A DNA stretch of 12,948 nucleotides from FEN-1297 sp964530445 (GTDB lineage: Bacteria > Bacteroidota > Ignavibacteria > Ignavibacteriales > Ignavibacteriaceae): NCBI GenBank assembly GCA_964530445.1, contig CAZHBJ010000094.1:1-12948 (forward strand), read 5' to 3'. Shown here one piece after another: positions 1 to 7,443 of this stretch; the first letter of the stretch is position 1; each line of letters opens with the position of its first letter. The position numbers were made by a program, and so were the translations under genes. The notes below the pieces were generated by a model. The model made no database searches. It saw nothing but the letters and a program-made list of their open reading frames with translations, and was not told the origin of the DNA.

Positions 1-119
1 TAAGCAGATTGGAAGGTTTTAAATACAACGAAATAGCTCAAATATGTGAAATTTCGGAAAAAGCAGTTGAAAAACGTATGTCTAAAGCCATAAATATTTT
101 AAGGAAACAATTTTTATAA
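1..119 (+). CDS. ECF sigma factor, C-terminal fragment (region 4)
   Basis: Only the last 38 codons are present; the first complete codon is at position 3 and the stop TAA is at 117-119. The peptide contains a helix-turn-helix of the sigma-70 region 4 type: F-K-Y-N-E-I-A-Q-I, then I-S-E-K-A-V-E-K-R, then an A...L..R.. ending. This matches region 4.2 of ECF sigma factors, which reads the -35 element. The FecR-like gene follows after 50 bases on the same strand, as expected for a FecI-type sigma factor and its anti-sigma partner. The rest of the protein lies upstream of the window, so the ECF subgroup cannot be judged. The family call is fairly safe because the motif and the context agree. Confidence 0.85.
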   Translation, partial: SRLEGFKYNEIAQICEISEKAVEKRMSKAINILRKQFL

Positions 120-169
120 AGTAGGGTTTTCCGTAATTCATCTGTAATATTAAGCAGAGGAAGAAATAT

Positions 170-1189
170 ATGAATAAAAAAATAAAATCTTATTACTTTA
201 ATCTTTGTATTAAATCGATTACCGGAAATATAAACGAGGTTGAGGACGAATTATTAAAGGAATGGCTTAATAAATCAAGTGCTAATAGAGCTGAATTTGA
301 TAAATTTAAAAAAATTTGGGATCAGAGTTTGATTTATGAACGGGCAGAAATTCCCGATGGGGAAAATGAATGGAACGATTTATATAAAACTTTAAATGTT
401 CCGGCAAAAGGAAGTGAGAAATTTAGAATTATTACATATTGGAGGAACTCAGTATTAGGACGCAAATTAAAACCGGTATTTGCGGCTGCGGCTTTAGTAC
501 TACTTTTGGCCGCCGTGCTCTTTGTATTTAATAAATATGAAAATAATAAGGTAATCAAAATTGTTTCAACAGTAAGCAAGGAAAATAAGCAAATCCTTTT
601 GCCCGACAGTTCAAGCGTAATCTTGAACAGTGAAAGCACGCTTATATATCCGGAAACTTTCCCAGGTAATATCCGGGAAGTTAAATTGAAAGGCGAAGCG
701 TTTTTCTCGGTTGTAAAGAAAAAAATTCCGTTTGTAGTATTAACTCCTAACGCAAAAACTACTGTTCTGGGAACTCAGTTTGATGTTTGGTCGCGTAATG
801 GCGAGACAAAAGTTATAGTTAAAGAAGGTATTGTTAAGGTCTGTCCTAAAGAAGAGAGTAATAAGAGTGTAAGATTAACAAAAAACCAAGCTAGTTCTGT
901 TGTTGGGAATCAAAAGCCTACTGTATCGGAAAACATTGACACGGGATTTTTACTCGGTTGGCTGCACGGTAATCTGGAATTTGATAAAACTCCGCTTTAC
1001 GCAATAACCGGAGAATTGGAAAAATATTATAATGTTCCCGTTACTATACATGGAGAAAATCTGAAAAACTATACATTAACAGGTTCGTTTAAAAACATGA
1101 GCATAGATAGTGTATTATCAATGATATGTTTAGCCCTAGATATAAAGTATGTAAAACAAAATGGAAAATATTTTATAAAATCAAAATAA
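170..1189 (+). CDS. FecR-family inner-membrane anti-sigma factor
   Basis: The protein has 339 residues, usual for FecR proteins of this group. Residues 1-75 form a cytoplasmic sigma-binding part with the typical pattern EWLNKSSANRAEFDKFKKIW at 31-50. One hydrophobic membrane segment spans about 101-121. The periplasmic FecR domain covers about 130-227 and includes LPDSSSVILNSEST, the LKGEAFFSV signature near 173-181 and VLGTQFDVW near 199-207. The C-terminus (about 268-338) is a DUF4974/STN-like domain starting LEFDKTPL. The start is supported by AGAGGAA at 156-162, seven bases before ATG. Such proteins hold an ECF sigma factor at the membrane until a periplasmic signal, normally the STN domain of a TonB-dependent receptor, is relayed. 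Here no receptor gene follows; two TonB_C proteins do. Family assignment is confident; the signal is unknown. Confidence 0.93.
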   Translation: MNKKIKSYYFNLCIKSITGNINEVEDELLKEWLNKSSANRAEFDKFKKIWDQSLIYERAEIPDGENEWNDLYKTLNVPAKGSEKFRIITYWRNSVLGRKLKPVFAAAALVLLLAAVLFVFNKYENNKVIKIVSTVSKENKQILLPDSSSVILNSESTLIYPETFPGNIREVKLKGEAFFSVVKKKIPFVVLTPNAKTTVLGTQFDVWSRNGETKVIVKEGIVKVCPKEESNKSVRLTKNQASSVVGNQKPTVSENIDTGFLLGWLHGNLEFDKTPLYAITGELEKYYNVPVTIHGENLKNYTLTGSFKNMSIDSVLSMICLALDIKYVKQNGKYFIKSK

Positions 1190-1287
1190 TATTCGAATCG
1201 ATAGTGTCCTCATGAATACGAAAAATCGCTACCGAGAGCGAAGTTAGAATAATAATCTAATTCATTTGTATAAAGGAGGGTAAAACT

Positions 1288-2148
1288 ATGTTAAGAAATA
1301 TTGGCATGCTGTTAATATTGCTAATGTTTATAAATTTATCGTGCGGTTATAATTCTTATATAACGGGACATAAAAATTATACCGGCCCTGTCCAATTAAA
1401 TCATCCGCGTTTACTGTATCCCATATCAGCACAGGTAAATTCCTACACCGGTAATGCGAAAATATTATTCGATATAAACAAAGACGGTAAAGTTTCCAAC
1501 GTAAGAGTTGTACAATCGACAGGTTCAAATATTTTGGATAATTCAGCAATAGAATATTGCAATAATCTCATTTTTGAACCTGCAAAAGTCAACGGGATTC
1601 CGGTAAAAGTACAAATGTCAAAGGTGGTAAAATTCTTAATTTCAAAAATGGATATGCTTGCCAATACTTATATCAACGAAATAAATAGGTTATATACTGT
1701 TTTAAAGAATTCCGATGTCCGCGAAAGATTAAGTATAGAAAGGAAAATTCTTCACACTCACATTGATTTTGTTCGTGAAATGAGAGACGCTTTAAATTTC
1801 AATACATATGCTGCCCTGGTCATATCAGAAAAGATTACGGAGGAATGGAAAGATGATTGGGGTTCCTGGCCTCTTTCATTTTTAATCTTCTATGATTTTA
1901 TTCAACGCTACCCTGATTACGATAGTCTGCAGTATGTAAAGCATCAAATGTTTAAAGCTGCTAAGTTTGATATTGATTATATAAAAAATTCTTCAGAATC
2001 CGGCATAAAGGCAGGATTGCAGGGAAAAAGCCTTATTTCCAAGATTAAAGTATTTATGAAGATTCACTATCCTGATTTTGAATTAAACAAAATTCAATCT
2101 AACGGAAAAATGGATGAAAGATATTTATCATTTATAAATGAAAATTAG
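1288..2148 (+). CDS. Lipoprotein-like protein with N-terminal TonB_C domain and helical C-terminal extension
   Basis: The protein has 286 residues. An N-terminal hydrophobic segment ends in N-L-S-C19, a poor but possible lipobox, so it may be a lipoprotein; otherwise the segment is an uncleaved anchor. Residues about 38-118 fit a TonB C-terminal domain: YP near 44, the strand GNAKILFDINKDGKV, VVQSTGSNILDNSAIEY and FEPAKVNG near 96-103. The TonB domain is normally at the C-terminus, but here about 165 residues follow that are rich in charged and helical sequence and that I do not recognise. There is no proline-rich spacer and no clear ExbB-contacting helix, so a role as an energy transducer is doubtful. 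The start is firm: AAAGGAGGG at 1272-1280 lies seven bases before ATG. It follows the FecR gene by 98 bases and overlaps the next gene by 11, suggesting one operon. Confidence 0.8.
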   Translation: MLRNIGMLLILLMFINLSCGYNSYITGHKNYTGPVQLNHPRLLYPISAQVNSYTGNAKILFDINKDGKVSNVRVVQSTGSNILDNSAIEYCNNLIFEPAKVNGIPVKVQMSKVVKFLISKMDMLANTYINEINRLYTVLKNSDVRERLSIERKILHTHIDFVREMRDALNFNTYAALVISEKITEEWKDDWGSWPLSFLIFYDFIQRYPDYDSLQYVKHQMFKAAKFDIDYIKNSSESGIKAGLQGKSLISKIKVFMKIHYPDFELNKIQSNGKMDERYLSFINEN

Positions 2149-2788
2149 AATGTGCGGCTTAGTATTATTAGTGTGTACATGGATTTTATTTTCGGTAAAT
2201 AATTTTTCTCAGTCATTTGATAATGGGAAATTGGAGCTTAAAACTATCCTTGAGAAAATGAGAACTGAAACAGGACTGAATTTTATTTACGGGGATAATA
2301 TAGTGGGACATATTAAAGCAGATTCAAATAATACGGAGAACTTTAATGAAGAAAATTTTAAAAAAATATTGAAGGATTTTAACCTTGCTTATAAATTTTT
2401 CGGAAATAAAGATGTGGTAATTTTTAAAAAGTCAATAAAGAAAAGAAAAAATAGCGGAACTGTTGTCATTAAAAATATTTTAGAAAACGATTCAGGCAAT
2501 ATTATTGAACCTAAAATAATTTCCGGAGTTTTGCCGGTTTATCCGCCTGAAGCGGTTTCCGGAAATATTGAAGGGACAGTAAGAATTAAGTTATATGTTA
2601 CAACAAAAGGGGATGTATTTAAAATAATTGTTCAGAAATCATCCGGTTCGGCTTTGCTGGATTCGGCTGCAGTTAATTATGCAAGCAAATTAAAATATAT
2701 TCCTGCTAAAGTTAATGGAAAGTATTGCAATATATGGCTGTATAAGGATTTTAAATACTACATCGTAAACAAACATAATTCTAAATAG
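2138..2788 (+). CDS. Secreted STN-TonB_C fusion protein
   Basis: The protein has 216 residues. Residues 1-26 form a signal peptide or anchor ending NNFSQS. Residues about 28-97 resemble an STN domain, the short N-terminal domain of secretins and TonB-dependent receptors, with LKTILEKMRTETGLNFIYGD (33-52) and ILKDFNLAYKFFG. A basic linker KKSIKKRKN follows at 97-105. Residues about 124-206 form a TonB C-terminal domain: PVYPPEA, EGTVRIKLYVTTKGDV, SSGSALLDSAA and YIPAKVNG. The latter part is clearly related to the preceding gene (shared PAKVNG and SG/TGS..LD..A motifs). The first ATG overlaps the upstream gene by 11 nt; an ATG at 2150, just after the upstream stop, is an equally possible start and removes only four residues. 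In characterised systems STN domains talk to FecR, so this protein may be the missing partner; that is inference. Confidence 0.78.
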   Translation: MKIRMCGLVLLVCTWILFSVNNFSQSFDNGKLELKTILEKMRTETGLNFIYGDNIVGHIKADSNNTENFNEENFKKILKDFNLAYKFFGNKDVVIFKKSIKKRKNSGTVVIKNILENDSGNIIEPKIISGVLPVYPPEAVSGNIEGTVRIKLYVTTKGDVFKIIVQKSSGSALLDSAAVNYASKLKYIPAKVNGKYCNIWLYKDFKYYIVNKHNSK

Positions 2789-2912
2789 ACGCAGTTTCTA
2801 ACGAACAATATTTGATATCTAATTCAATATATATCTATTTCCCCAGCCATAAGGTTACCCGGTTAAATTAAAATTACTTTTTGTGGTCTTATATATGGTT
2901 TTAAAAGAAGTA

Positions 2913-3830
2913 TTACTCGTCGATATTTTGATGCTGGATTTTGATGGCTTTGTTCCGTTCTAAGCTTAAATCTGCTTCCAGTTGAATTGTCGGATGATCG
3001 ATCCCGAATTTTTCATTTAATGATTTTTCAAGTTTGTCAATAATTAAATAGCCTTTGCTTATCAACTGATCTTCAACTACAACATGAGCGCTTAATGCGT
3101 ACATCTTTGAAGAGAGAGACCAAACGTGCAGGTGGTGCATTTCTTTAACTTCCGGAAATGAGGAAATAAAATCGGACACTTCCTTCATATTAATATCTTT
3201 CGGAGTTCCTTCGCTTAAAATATTAATAGTTTCCTTTACAACGTCCCAGCCGCTTTTAATAATAAATAAGCCGATTATTATGGAAAATACGGGATCAAGA
3301 ATAATCCAGTTGAAAAAATAAATTAATGCTCCGGCTATTATTACCAGCAGTGAATTTAATGCATCAAAGAATAAATGCAGATAAGCCGTTTTGGTATTCA
3401 AATCTTCATGAGAATTTTTATGAAGCAAATAAGTAGAAATTGAATTGGCAATAAATCCGACTGCAGCAACAACAATTACCCAGAGTGCAAGAACGCTTTG
3501 AGGATGGATAATCCTTCCGACGGCTTCGTAAATAATGTAGATGCCTATTAATAATAAAGCAGATGAATTAATAAATGCTACAATTATTTCTGCCCTAATA
3601 TAGCCGTATGTTTTATCAGGCGTTGCTTTCCAGTTCGACATTCTAACTGCAGCTAAACTTAGGATTAAAGAAATTAAATCGCTGAAGTTATGCAATGCAT
3701 CGGAAATAAGAGCCAAACTGTTGCTTATAATTCCGGCTATTAATTCTCCTACTACAATTATTGCATTAAGGAATATGGAAATTATTAAATTCTTCTGTGT
3801 CCCGGATCTATTTATTCCGTGATGATGCAT
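2913..3830 (-). CDS. Cation diffusion facilitator (CDF) transporter, zinc type
   Basis: The 305-residue length fits the CDF family, which exports divalent metals in exchange for protons across the inner membrane. Six membrane segments are visible, followed by a cytoplasmic domain from about 210. The metal site signature HxxxD occurs in both TM2 (H47-N-F-S-D51) and TM5 (H152-L-F-F-D156). That pair is usual in zinc-type members such as ZitB/CzcD, whereas the YiiP type has Asp in place of the first His. The C-terminal domain keeps E-M-H-H-L-H-V-W and S-A-H-V-V-V. The N-terminus has three histidines at 2-4, as short His clusters often do in this family. Upstream of the ATG there is no clear Shine-Dalgarno sequence. 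It is convergent with the STN-TonB_C gene and divergent from the repeat-protein gene. Zinc (possibly also cadmium or cobalt) efflux is the likely role. Confidence 0.93.
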   Translation of the reverse strand: MHHHGINRSGTQKNLIISIFLNAIIVVGELIAGIISNSLALISDALHNFSDLISLILSLAAVRMSNWKATPDKTYGYIRAEIIVAFINSSALLLIGIYIIYEAVGRIIHPQSVLALWVIVVAAVGFIANSISTYLLHKNSHEDLNTKTAYLHLFFDALNSLLVIIAGALIYFFNWIILDPVFSIIIGLFIIKSGWDVVKETINILSEGTPKDINMKEVSDFISSFPEVKEMHHLHVWSLSSKMYALSAHVVVEDQLISKGYLIIDKLEKSLNEKFGIDHPTIQLEADLSLERNKAIKIQHQNIDE

Positions 3831-4010
3831 TTGTCTGTTTTTTCAAAATTTATTTTTTCTTTATGATTTATTTTACAGAATAATAATATTTTTTCCATTA
3901 AAAGGAAATTTTTATCAATTTTTCTTATGCGAAAATAATCATAATTTTACAATTCAATTTAATTTAAAATTTATTACCGGGAAAAATAATTACAAAATTT
4001 TCTGAATCTT
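3831..4010. promoter_or_regulatory. Divergent AT-rich intergenic region
   Basis: These 180 bases separate the start codons of the CDF transporter (- strand) and the repeat protein (+ strand), so promoters for both should lie here. The stretch is extremely A/T rich, so individual promoter boxes cannot be chosen reliably. One imperfect palindrome at 3932-3948 (AAAATAATCATAATTTT, 7 of 8 arm pairs complementary) is of a size a metal-responsive regulator could use, but it is within what chance gives in such sequence. Neither start codon has a clear Shine-Dalgarno sequence. Confidence 0.4.
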
Positions 4011-5348
4011 ATGCATAAACTTTTCAGCTTTTTACTTATTGTTTTTATTTTATTTGGCTTTACACAGCTAAGCTTTTCTCAAGAAAATACAGGTGCTGTA
4101 ACAAAAAAGACTTACTATTCTAACGGAAGTCTAAAAACACTCGGGAGTTATTTAAACGGAAAATTAAACGGGATTTATATCGAATATTATCCTAACGGGA
4201 AATTGTGGAAAGTTTGGAACTATGCCGGCGGTAAGGAACAGGGTAAGTCGGATTGGTATTTTGAAAATGGGAAATTAAGTATTGAATGGACATATAAAGA
4301 CGGCGTAAAAAATGGAGTATCAAAATGGTATTACGAAACCGGTGAATTATGGTCGGTTCAAAATTATGTAAACGGGAAACTGGAAGGCATAACACATACC
4401 TATTATAAAACCGGGCAACTGCAAGGCGACTGGAACTATGTAAACGGTGAACTTGAAGGAGTTTCCAAAACTTATTTTAAAAACGGCCAGGTTGAGGTGT
4501 CCAAATCATTTAAGGACGGGATGCGCAACGGTCCTTCAACTGTTTATTATGATAACGGCGCAGTTTCTTTGGAATCAAATTTTAAAAATGATAAGCTTGA
4601 AGGAGAAGTTAAAATATTTGATCTTGCAGGGAACTTAAGAGTTCTTGATAATTATACTAACGGTCAATTAGTACATAGAGTTAAATACAGCAACATGGGG
4701 AAATTACAAGCGGTTGAAAAAACCGAAAGGACTTACTATTCAAACGGTACTTTAAAAACCGAGATTCACTACAAGGACAGTGTAAAAGACAGCTATGCTA
4801 GGTATTTTTATGATAACGGATTTTTAAAGGAAGAATGGAATTATAAACACGATACTCTTCAAGGAAGATCTTTTTCGTATTATGACGACGGTATTTTAAA
4901 GTCATCAATGGATTTTATTAATGGAGTACAAATTGGCATTACAAGAAATTATTTTGAAGACGGGTCTTTGAAATCCGAGGTGAATTATTCAAATAATAAA
5001 AAAAATGGATTGGAATTAACATATTATAATAGCGGAGGATTAAGATCCGAATTTAATAATTTAAACGGAGCTGCTAACGGCGATTATAAGACTTTTTACA
5101 AAAACGGTTTACTTGAATCGGAAGCTGATTATTCAAACGGAAAAATTACGGGGAAGAAAAAGTTTTATTACAAATACGGAGCACTTAAAAAAATTGAAGG
5201 TTACTGGGACGGCAAATTAGACGGATATGTAAGAACTTATTTTGAAAGCGGTCAGCTAAAAAAAGAAGATTATTATACAAACGGCAAGCTGGTTAGTACC
5301 AAAGAATATAATGAAAGCGGGAGGCTTGTTTCATCGTCCGGGTATTAA
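4011..5348 (+). CDS. Secreted MORN_2-repeat (YwqK-like) protein
   Basis: The protein has 445 residues. Residues 1-24 are a signal peptide ending LSFSQ. The rest is a tandem array of about 17 units with a 22-24 residue period, each of the pattern YY-x-N/D-G-x-L-x(5)-NY-x-N-G-K-x-x-G. This is the MORN_2 repeat (PF07661), often named YwqK family antitoxin in databases; nothing here suggests a toxin-antitoxin role. The array is built as two equal halves: residues 31-237 and 238-445 align without gaps at an offset of exactly 207 residues (621 bases). Both halves start with T-x-R/K-T-Y-Y-S-N-G-x-L-K-T and end with YTNG-x-LV plus a shortened unit. A solvent-exposed beta-sheet scaffold in the periplasm or on the surface is likely; the binding partner is unknown. 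The gene stands alone on its strand, 80 bases before aguB. Confidence 0.88.
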   Translation: MHKLFSFLLIVFILFGFTQLSFSQENTGAVTKKTYYSNGSLKTLGSYLNGKLNGIYIEYYPNGKLWKVWNYAGGKEQGKSDWYFENGKLSIEWTYKDGVKNGVSKWYYETGELWSVQNYVNGKLEGITHTYYKTGQLQGDWNYVNGELEGVSKTYFKNGQVEVSKSFKDGMRNGPSTVYYDNGAVSLESNFKNDKLEGEVKIFDLAGNLRVLDNYTNGQLVHRVKYSNMGKLQAVEKTERTYYSNGTLKTEIHYKDSVKDSYARYFYDNGFLKEEWNYKHDTLQGRSFSYYDDGILKSSMDFINGVQIGITRNYFEDGSLKSEVNYSNNKKNGLELTYYNSGGLRSEFNNLNGAANGDYKTFYKNGLLESEADYSNGKITGKKKFYYKYGALKKIEGYWDGKLDGYVRTYFESGQLKKEDYYTNGKLVSTKEYNESGRLVSSSGY

Positions 5349-5428
5349 AGATTCAAATAAATTATTATTTTTAATTATGACTTTGTTAACTTTCAAACTA
5401 TAATTATTAAAAATCTTAAGTATTTAAA

Positions 5429-6340
5429 ATGGCTAACAAAAAAAATAATTCCCGGAAATATACCATCGGGTTAATTCAAATAGCATTGGAAAAAGATCCT
5501 GAAAAAAATCTTAAAAAAGCAGTATCTTGGGTTGAAAAAGCTTCCAGGAAGGGGGCAAAAGTTATTTGTCTTCCCGAGTTGTTCCTCTCTCAATATTTTT
5601 GTCAGGAAGAGGACATTAAATTTTTTGAATTGGCAGAAACTATTCCCGGACCTTCAACAAAAGCGATGAGCAAAATTGCTGCAAAAAATAAGGTTGTAAT
5701 TATTGTACCTGTTTTTGAAAAGAGAGCAAAAGGGGTTTATCATAATACTGCCGTTGTAATTAATAGCGACGGAAAAATTACCGGCATGTACCGTAAAATG
5801 CATATTCCGGATGATCCGCATTATTATGAAAAATTTTATTTTACTCCCGGAGACTTAGGTTTCCAATCGTTTAAAACAAATCATGGAAACATTGGAACAC
5901 TAATATGCTGGGATCAATGGTACCCTGAAGGTGCGAGGTTAACTGCATTAAGTGGAGCGGACGTTATTTTTTATCCGACTGCCATCGGGTGGCATCCGGC
6001 TGAAAAAAAAGAACATGGTAAGGCCCAATTTGAATCATGGCAAACAGTGCAGCGGGGGCACTCAATTGCAAACGGAGTTTACGTAGCCGCTGCCAATAGG
6101 GTAGGCCTGGAAAAACAAACAGAAGGTTCTGCCGGGATTGAATTTTGGGGATCGTCGTTTATATCGGATCCTCAAGGTGTAATTATTGCTCAAGCTTCAA
6201 AAGACAAAGAAGAAATTATTTTAGCAGAAGTTGATCCCTTAAGAATCGAATATATCCGGACAAACTGGCCGTTCCTTCGCGACAGAAGAATTGACGCCTA
6301 CAGCGGGATTGAGAAAAGATTTTTAGATGGAGATAAATGA
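5429..6340 (+). CDS. aguB: N-carbamoylputrescine amidase
   Basis: A nitrilase-superfamily (carbon-nitrogen hydrolase) enzyme of 303 residues, the usual length for AguB. It hydrolyses N-carbamoylputrescine to putrescine, CO2 and ammonia in the cytoplasm. The catalytic Glu-Lys-Cys triad is complete: E50 in C-L-P-E-L-F, K123 in Y-R-K-M-H-I-P, and C160 in L-I-C-W-D-Q-W-Y-P-E. The segment D128-DPHYYEKFYFTPGD is characteristic of AguB rather than of other nitrilases, as is W161-D-Q-W-Y-P-E-G-A-R. No signal peptide is present. The gene ends in a 4-nt ATGA overlap with aguA, whose product makes its substrate, so the two are translationally coupled. No clear Shine-Dalgarno sequence precedes the ATG. 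Assignment is secure from the triad plus context. Confidence 0.95.
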   Translation: MANKKNNSRKYTIGLIQIALEKDPEKNLKKAVSWVEKASRKGAKVICLPELFLSQYFCQEEDIKFFELAETIPGPSTKAMSKIAAKNKVVIIVPVFEKRAKGVYHNTAVVINSDGKITGMYRKMHIPDDPHYYEKFYFTPGDLGFQSFKTNHGNIGTLICWDQWYPEGARLTALSGADVIFYPTAIGWHPAEKKEHGKAQFESWQTVQRGHSIANGVYVAAANRVGLEKQTEGSAGIEFWGSSFISDPQGVIIAQASKDKEEIILAEVDPLRIEYIRTNWPFLRDRRIDAYSGIEKRFLDGDK

Positions 6341-7410
6341 GTAAAGTTGATGCTATGTTAAAGCTCCCTAATGAACTTGGTTACATAATGCCGGCGGAGT
6401 GGGAAAAACATGAGGCTACCTGGCTGGGATGGCCGCATAATAAAGAGGATTGGCCGGGAAAATTTTTACCGATTCCCTGGGTGTATGCTGAAATTGTAAA
6501 GAGAATTTCAAAAGGTGAAAAAGTTCGAATACTTGTCGAATCAAAAGAGCATAAACAAAAAGCAGAATCAGTGTTAATTTCTTCAAATGCTAATCTCGCT
6601 AATGTAGAATTCTTTCAATTTAAAACCGACAGGGGATGGATGAGAGATTCATGTCCGGCATTCATTAAGAATAAAGATCAGGCAGCAGCAGTTTGTTTTA
6701 AATTTAACGGATGGGCAAAGTATTCGAATTATAAAAAAGATACAAAGCTGCCGGGTTTTATTTCCGAAAAGTTTAAGTTATTAAAATTTATTCCGAAACA
6801 TTTTGGAAAACAAATTATTTTGGAAGGCGGTTCGATAGATATAAACGGGAAGGGGACATTAATAACTACCGAAGAATGTTTACTCGACAAAAAAACACAA
6901 ACCCGGAATCCTGGCCTTTCAAAAAAAGATTATGAAAAAGTTTTTAAAAATTATCTCGGCGTTACAAATGTATTCTGGCTGAATAAAGGAATAGCCGGTG
7001 ATGACACGCATGGTCATGTTGACGATTTATGCAGGTTTATAAATCCCAAAACTCTTGTGTTAGTTCAAGAAAAGAATAGGTCAGACGAAAATTTCAAATT
7101 ATTAAAAGAAAATAAAGAACGAATTGAAGATATGCGGCTCGAAGACGGATCAAAGCCGGAAATTATATATTTACCAATGCCGGAACCTGTTATCTTTAAA
7201 AAACAAAGACTGCCTGCAAGCTATGCAAATTTTTATTTCTCTAATGCAGCGGTTTTAGTACCCACATTTAATGATCCGAATGATAAACTTGTGCTTGGTA
7301 TTTTAAGTGAGTTGATAACTGACCGTCCTGTAATAGGAATTCATGCAGTTGATTTGGTTTGGGGATTGGGCACTATTCATTGTTTAACACACGAACAACC
7401 GCTTTATTAA
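6337..7410 (+). CDS. aguA: Agmatine deiminase
   Basis: A peptidyl-arginine-deiminase-fold enzyme of 357 residues, converting agmatine to N-carbamoylputrescine and ammonia. Family landmarks appear in order: E21-W-E-K-H-E-A-T-W-L-G-W-P near the N-terminus, R103-D104 in G-W-M-R-D-S, E163 in E-G-G-S, H227-x-D229 in D-T-H-G-H-V-D-D, and the nucleophile C349 in G-T-I-H-C-L-T-H-E-Q-P close to the C-terminus. These match the expected Asp, Glu, His-x-Asp and Cys active-site set. The start codon overlaps the aguB stop as ATGA, and GGAG lies a few bases before it. With aguB it forms a complete two-step route from agmatine to putrescine. The arginine decarboxylase that would supply agmatine is not in the window. 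Confidence 0.95.
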   Translation: MSKVDAMLKLPNELGYIMPAEWEKHEATWLGWPHNKEDWPGKFLPIPWVYAEIVKRISKGEKVRILVESKEHKQKAESVLISSNANLANVEFFQFKTDRGWMRDSCPAFIKNKDQAAAVCFKFNGWAKYSNYKKDTKLPGFISEKFKLLKFIPKHFGKQIILEGGSIDINGKGTLITTEECLLDKKTQTRNPGLSKKDYEKVFKNYLGVTNVFWLNKGIAGDDTHGHVDDLCRFINPKTLVLVQEKNRSDENFKLLKENKERIEDMRLEDGSKPEIIYLPMPEPVIFKKQRLPASYANFYFSNAAVLVPTFNDPNDKLVLGILSELITDRPVIGIHAVDLVWGLGTIHCLTHEQPLY

Positions 7411-7443
7411 ATAATTGGTATATGATTCGAACTTAAATTGGAA

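Noticed and set aside
334..639. Antisense open frame of 101 codons inside the FecR gene
   Set aside because: It lies fully within a well-supported gene, has no ribosome binding site or recognisable domain; the same holds for the other antisense frames in this window.
1213..1248. Short ATG frame of 11 codons in the gap between the FecR and TonB_C genes
   Set aside because: No ribosome binding site and too short; the hairpin TCGCT/AGCGA in the same place is also weak.
3932..3948. Imperfect palindrome as a Fur/Zur-type operator for the metal transporter
   Set aside because: The position is attractive, but the sequence is nearly all A/T and does not clearly match a known metal-regulator box.
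4011..5348. Reading the YwqK-like protein as a toxin-antitoxin component or the repeats as a CRISPR or DNA repeat array
   Set aside because: The database label antitoxin is not supported by any neighbouring toxin, and the periodicity is at the protein level with diverged DNA, in frame and with a signal peptide.
5367..5414. Inverted repeat ATTTTTAA...TTAAAAAT between the repeat-protein gene and aguB
   Set aside because: The stem is entirely A/T with a bulge and a long loop; I do not trust it as a terminator.
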